A program made the translations under genes and the position numbers. Shown here piece by piece: positions 34,753 through 36,892 of a stretch of 36,892 nt of DNA; positions within the stretch are counted from its first letter, which is position 1, and each line of letters opens with the position of its first letter. The DNA lies in NCBI GenBank assembly GCA_021323895.1, contig JAJPKD010000176.1, positions 1 to 36,892 of the forward strand. The letters run 5' to 3'. The notes under the pieces were generated by a model, which made no database searches, was not told where the DNA came from, and worked only from the letters and a program-made list of their open reading frames with translations. The DNA is from Acidobacteriota bacterium. GTDB taxonomy: Bacteria > Acidobacteriota > Blastocatellia > Pyrinomonadales > Pyrinomonadaceae.

Positions 34753-34950
34753 TGTGGCGCAATTTGCCGATTTGCGAAATCGTGAGCGTGTCGGTACCGC
34801 GAGCGATAGCGAGCGGATCATCCAGGCCCTAAGACACAAACGCTTGATCCGATTGCGACCGGCCCGGTTAATGACACGGACATTCCTGATCCGCTCGCTA
34901 TCGCTCGCGGTACTGACACTCGCCGCCCGATCCGGTCGCCAAAGCTCGCG
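34752..34950. repeat. composite repeat region with 33-base inverted repeats
   Basis: A degenerate GCGCAAAT-family copy starts at 34752. Then arms 34788-34820 and 34887-34919 match as inverse complements at 32 of 33 positions (core CCGCGAGCGATAGCGAGCGG), followed by one more CTCGCGGTAT-CAACAC fragment near 34946. No gene is in this 200-base gap. Confidence 0.85.
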
Positions 34951-34953
34951 GTA

Positions 34954-35703
34954 TCAACACACCCTTTTCAACGGCCAGATATCCACGGCGATCGATTCTG
35001 CGTAATGCAACAGCGGCGCGCCATCCGGCGTCGCGATGCCGAGAGCTTCGCTCATCGTCGATTGATACGAGTCGAGAGTTGCTTTTTGCAGCGGCCACGG
35101 CTCGTGCCAGATCCGCGAACGATAGACTCGATCCCGTCGCACCGAATAGAGGCAATATCTCTCTGTTAGAAAGAACTCCAGTGAACCAGGCCCAGTCTGT
35201 GGCAGAGGCTCTCCAATCATCCACTGCGCGGCAAAGTTGGCCGCGGCGCCGTTTTTATCAAACCGAGTCGAACGATAATCGATTACATCGCTCTCCTGCT
35301 TCAAAGACATACGCGCGTTGAAGTAAGGCAGGTAATAAAACGTGCGCGCGCCCCAAATCGCCAAAGCGTTCTCCGCATCCAGCGAAAAAAACCAAACGCC
35401 CGGCACGCCGTCGTAATGGACGTACGTGCGCACGTTCAATTCGTGAAACGCGCTGGTGCCGGGAATCGGCGGCAGGAACGACGCGCGAATTCCCCACATC
35501 GTAAAAGGCACGACGCCAATCCACGCTTTGCCGTCGAATGTATCGATCGAGAGTTGAGAAGGAATTAGCGGACGAAGGATTTCCGGATCGAGCGCCCAAT
35601 GCATGAAGAGGAGCTTGCCCCAATTCTGATACATTAGTGGCCAGCCAGGTGGACGTTGTCGAATTGCGAGACGATCGATTGTCGGGGAATCGTGATCGTT
35701 CAC
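34954..35703 (-). CDS. DUF2071 (YqjF-like) protein
   Basis: 249 residues from GTG 35703. Family phrases are clear: WPLMYQNWGKLLFMHWALD, LRPLIPSQLSIDTFDGKAWI, VPFTMWGIRASFLPPIPG, FHELNVRTYVHYDGVPGVWF and the C-terminal YAESIAVDIWPLKRV. The fold is related to acetoacetate decarboxylase; no reaction is established for DUF2071. Cytoplasmic, no signal peptide. It lies seven bases downstream of the small membrane gene and may be its operon partner. Confidence 0.9.
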   Translation of the reverse strand: MNDHDSPTIDRLAIRQRPPGWPLMYQNWGKLLFMHWALDPEILRPLIPSQLSIDTFDGKAWIGVVPFTMWGIRASFLPPIPGTSAFHELNVRTYVHYDGVPGVWFFSLDAENALAIWGARTFYYLPYFNARMSLKQESDVIDYRSTRFDKNGAAANFAAQWMIGEPLPQTGPGSLEFFLTERYCLYSVRRDRVYRSRIWHEPWPLQKATLDSYQSTMSEALGIATPDGAPLLHYAESIAVDIWPLKRVC

Positions 35704-35709
35704 GTACTT

Positions 35710-36177
35710 TCAGTCGCCGCTATTTGAATTCACAGTAGTTCGGCTGGGACCTTTTTCACAAAAGTCCTGCACCGGCTGAAAAAGCTGTTGGCAGTAACTG
35801 TCTTTTGAGAGATCGATGCGCGAGCATTGATCGCGACGCCATTCCGCAGACTTCATGAATTCGGTTTTCTTCGGTACGTCATTACAGAAACCAGGCGTAG
35901 GCTTACTCGCATCCAAACACGTGCGCATGAAGATGGCGTTGGAAATCGCGCTCGAGAACCCCGGCTCTTTCTTGTAGCGCGAGATGCTTTCATCGACGCA
36001 CCCCTGATTGTCTGTCTTGCTGCCGAAGTCCTTTGCTTCGGTGACGACTTCTTTCGCCCGCGCCATCAGCGCGTCTTTGTTGCGCATCCACCAAAACACG
36101 CCTGCGCCAACGACGCCGACGATCAGCAATACGACAATGATTGCGACGATGAGTAAGGCTTTGAGCCAACCTGGCAT
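35710..36177 (-). CDS. single-pass membrane protein with Cys-rich outer domain
   Basis: 155 residues. One N-terminal membrane helix (LIVAIIVVLLIVGVVGAGVF) followed by a soluble domain with six cysteines (Gly-Cys at about 60, TCLDAS, FCNDV, QCSRID, YCQQLF, FCEKG), likely disulfide-bonded outside the cytoplasmic membrane. No family recognised. ATG 36177 has CGGAGG at good spacing. Seven bases separate it from the DUF2071 gene, so the two are probably co-transcribed. Confidence 0.75.
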   Translation of the reverse strand: MPGWLKALLIVAIIVVLLIVGVVGAGVFWWMRNKDALMARAKEVVTEAKDFGSKTDNQGCVDESISRYKKEPGFSSAISNAIFMRTCLDASKPTPGFCNDVPKKTEFMKSAEWRRDQCSRIDLSKDSYCQQLFQPVQDFCEKGPSRTTVNSNSGD

Positions 36178-36193
36178 GGGGAACCTCCGATTC

Positions 36194-36243
36194 TGTAGCG
36201 CAAATTGCTAATTTGCGCATCGCAAGTTAACAACTTGCGCTAC
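36194..36243. repeat. interspersed palindrome, GCGCAAAT family (copy 4)
   Basis: Two hairpins in tandem: GCGCAAATT/AATTTGCGC and GCAAGTT/AACTTGC, bordered by TGTAGC and GCTAC. Best-preserved copy of the family in the window. It separates the small membrane gene from the S9 gene. Confidence 0.8.
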
Positions 36244-36246
36244 CGA

Positions 36247-36892
36247 TCACTTCAAATGCTTATCCAACCAATCCAACACCGTGTTGTGCCAGAAGGCTGA
36301 ATTCGCGGGCTTCGTGACCCAGTGACCTTCATCCGGGAAATCCATGAGCTTGGATTCTACGCCCATTCGCTGCGCCCAGTGAACATTTGCAGCCCCTCAG
36401 TCACCGGCACGCGAAAATCAAGATCGTTGGTAATGACGAGAATCGGTGTCTTGAAGTTCGCCACAAACTTATGCGGCGACCAGCGATCGTACATCGCGGG
36501 ATTGGTCCAGGGTGTGCCTTTGAATTCCCATTCTGGAAACCAAAGCTCTTCGGTCGCACCGTACATCGCGGCCAGGTTGTACACGCCGTCATGCGACACA
36601 AGCACTTTGTAATGGAAACGCGGATCGTTGTTGTGGCCTTCAATCCAATTGATCATGTATCCGCCGTAGCTCGCGCCCGCAGCGCCGATGTGGTTCTTGT
36701 CGATGTAAGGTTGATTGGCCATCATCGCGACGCCGTTGCTGATGTCGGTAAAGACTTTGCCACCCCAATCGCCGGAAATGTCCGCGACGAATTTTTGACC
36801 ATACCCAGTTGAGCCGCGCGGATTCGGCAGAAACGCCACATAACCGTCGCCTGCATACATCTGCGGATTCCAGCGATAGCCCCAATTGTCGA
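36247..36892 (-). pseudogene. S9 prolyl-oligopeptidase family gene, 3' part, frameshifted
   Basis: Incomplete at the window edge; only the C-terminal catalytic domain is seen. AAGASYGGYMINW carries the nucleophile Ser and ITNDLDFRVPVTEGLQMFT the acid Asp. After TGTTCAC (near 36380) the frame ends at 36357, but the neighbouring frame continues as WAQRMGVESKLMDFPDEGHW with the catalytic His and ends normally at 36247 (NTVLDWLDKHLK). Adding one base, such as a second T after ACT, restores a full family sequence. Either a recent pseudogene or a sequencing or assembly error. Intact enzymes cleave peptides after Pro or Ala in the periplasm. Confidence 0.85.

Overview
The window looks like chromosomal DNA of an Acidobacteriota bacterium, probably class Blastocatellia. 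The best taxonomic clue is a VWFA-related protein of the type expanded in Acidobacteriota (9064..9993). Support comes from the set of secreted hydrolases and from intergenic spaces packed with many families of interspersed palindromic repeats. Most of the window is ordinary, fairly GC-rich housekeeping and accessory sequence. The class assignment is inference.

Layout. (1) 1-4650: a tRNA with a TTG anticodon, an HU gene with a strong terminator, then a visibly AT-richer stretch of small unrecognised genes on both strands, a DUF6941-like gene, and an IS1595-type transposase broken by one in-frame TGA. It closes with a small unknown gene, a terminator and tRNA-Arg(TCT). (2) 4666-10912: a very large secreted M14 carboxypeptidase-like protein, tRNA-His, a TPR protein and a VWA protein facing each other end to end, and a membrane/coiled-coil protein. 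(3) 11071-18304: a glycine-zipper envelope protein, an OsmC-type peroxidase overlapping a lytic transglycosylase, a membrane-anchored unknown, a methyltransferase, a PQQ-type sugar dehydrogenase lipoprotein and a CBS-pair protein. (4) 18416-24445: an alpha/beta hydrolase, a DUF2156 (MprF C-terminal type) protein, a PA0069-type radical SAM protein, a small membrane zinc-ribbon protein, an HtrA/Do protease with two PDZ domains and a lone ExbD. (5) 24528-30834: arylamine N-acetyltransferase, a PhyH-type dioxygenase, a class-A-beta-lactamase-like hydrolase coupled to an APC amino-acid permease, diaminopimelate decarboxylase and an NTF2-like protein. (6) 30891-36892: a 4CL-type acyl-CoA ligase, an ATP-grasp ligase followed by a methyltransferase, a DUF2071 protein, a small membrane protein, and the frameshifted 3' part of an S9 prolyl-oligopeptidase-type gene cut by the window end.

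The genes do not form one pathway. The likely functional pairs are permease plus serine hydrolase (11-base overlap, plausibly with lysA upstream), OsmC plus transglycosylase (overlap), and ATP-grasp plus methyltransferase (same strand, both without recognised substrates).

The most unusual layer lies between genes. At least eight families of inverted repeats sit in almost every gap. They abut or overlap start and stop codons, and in one case a repeat is read in frame inside a methyltransferase. No CRISPR array, prophage, rRNA or classical defence system was seen.
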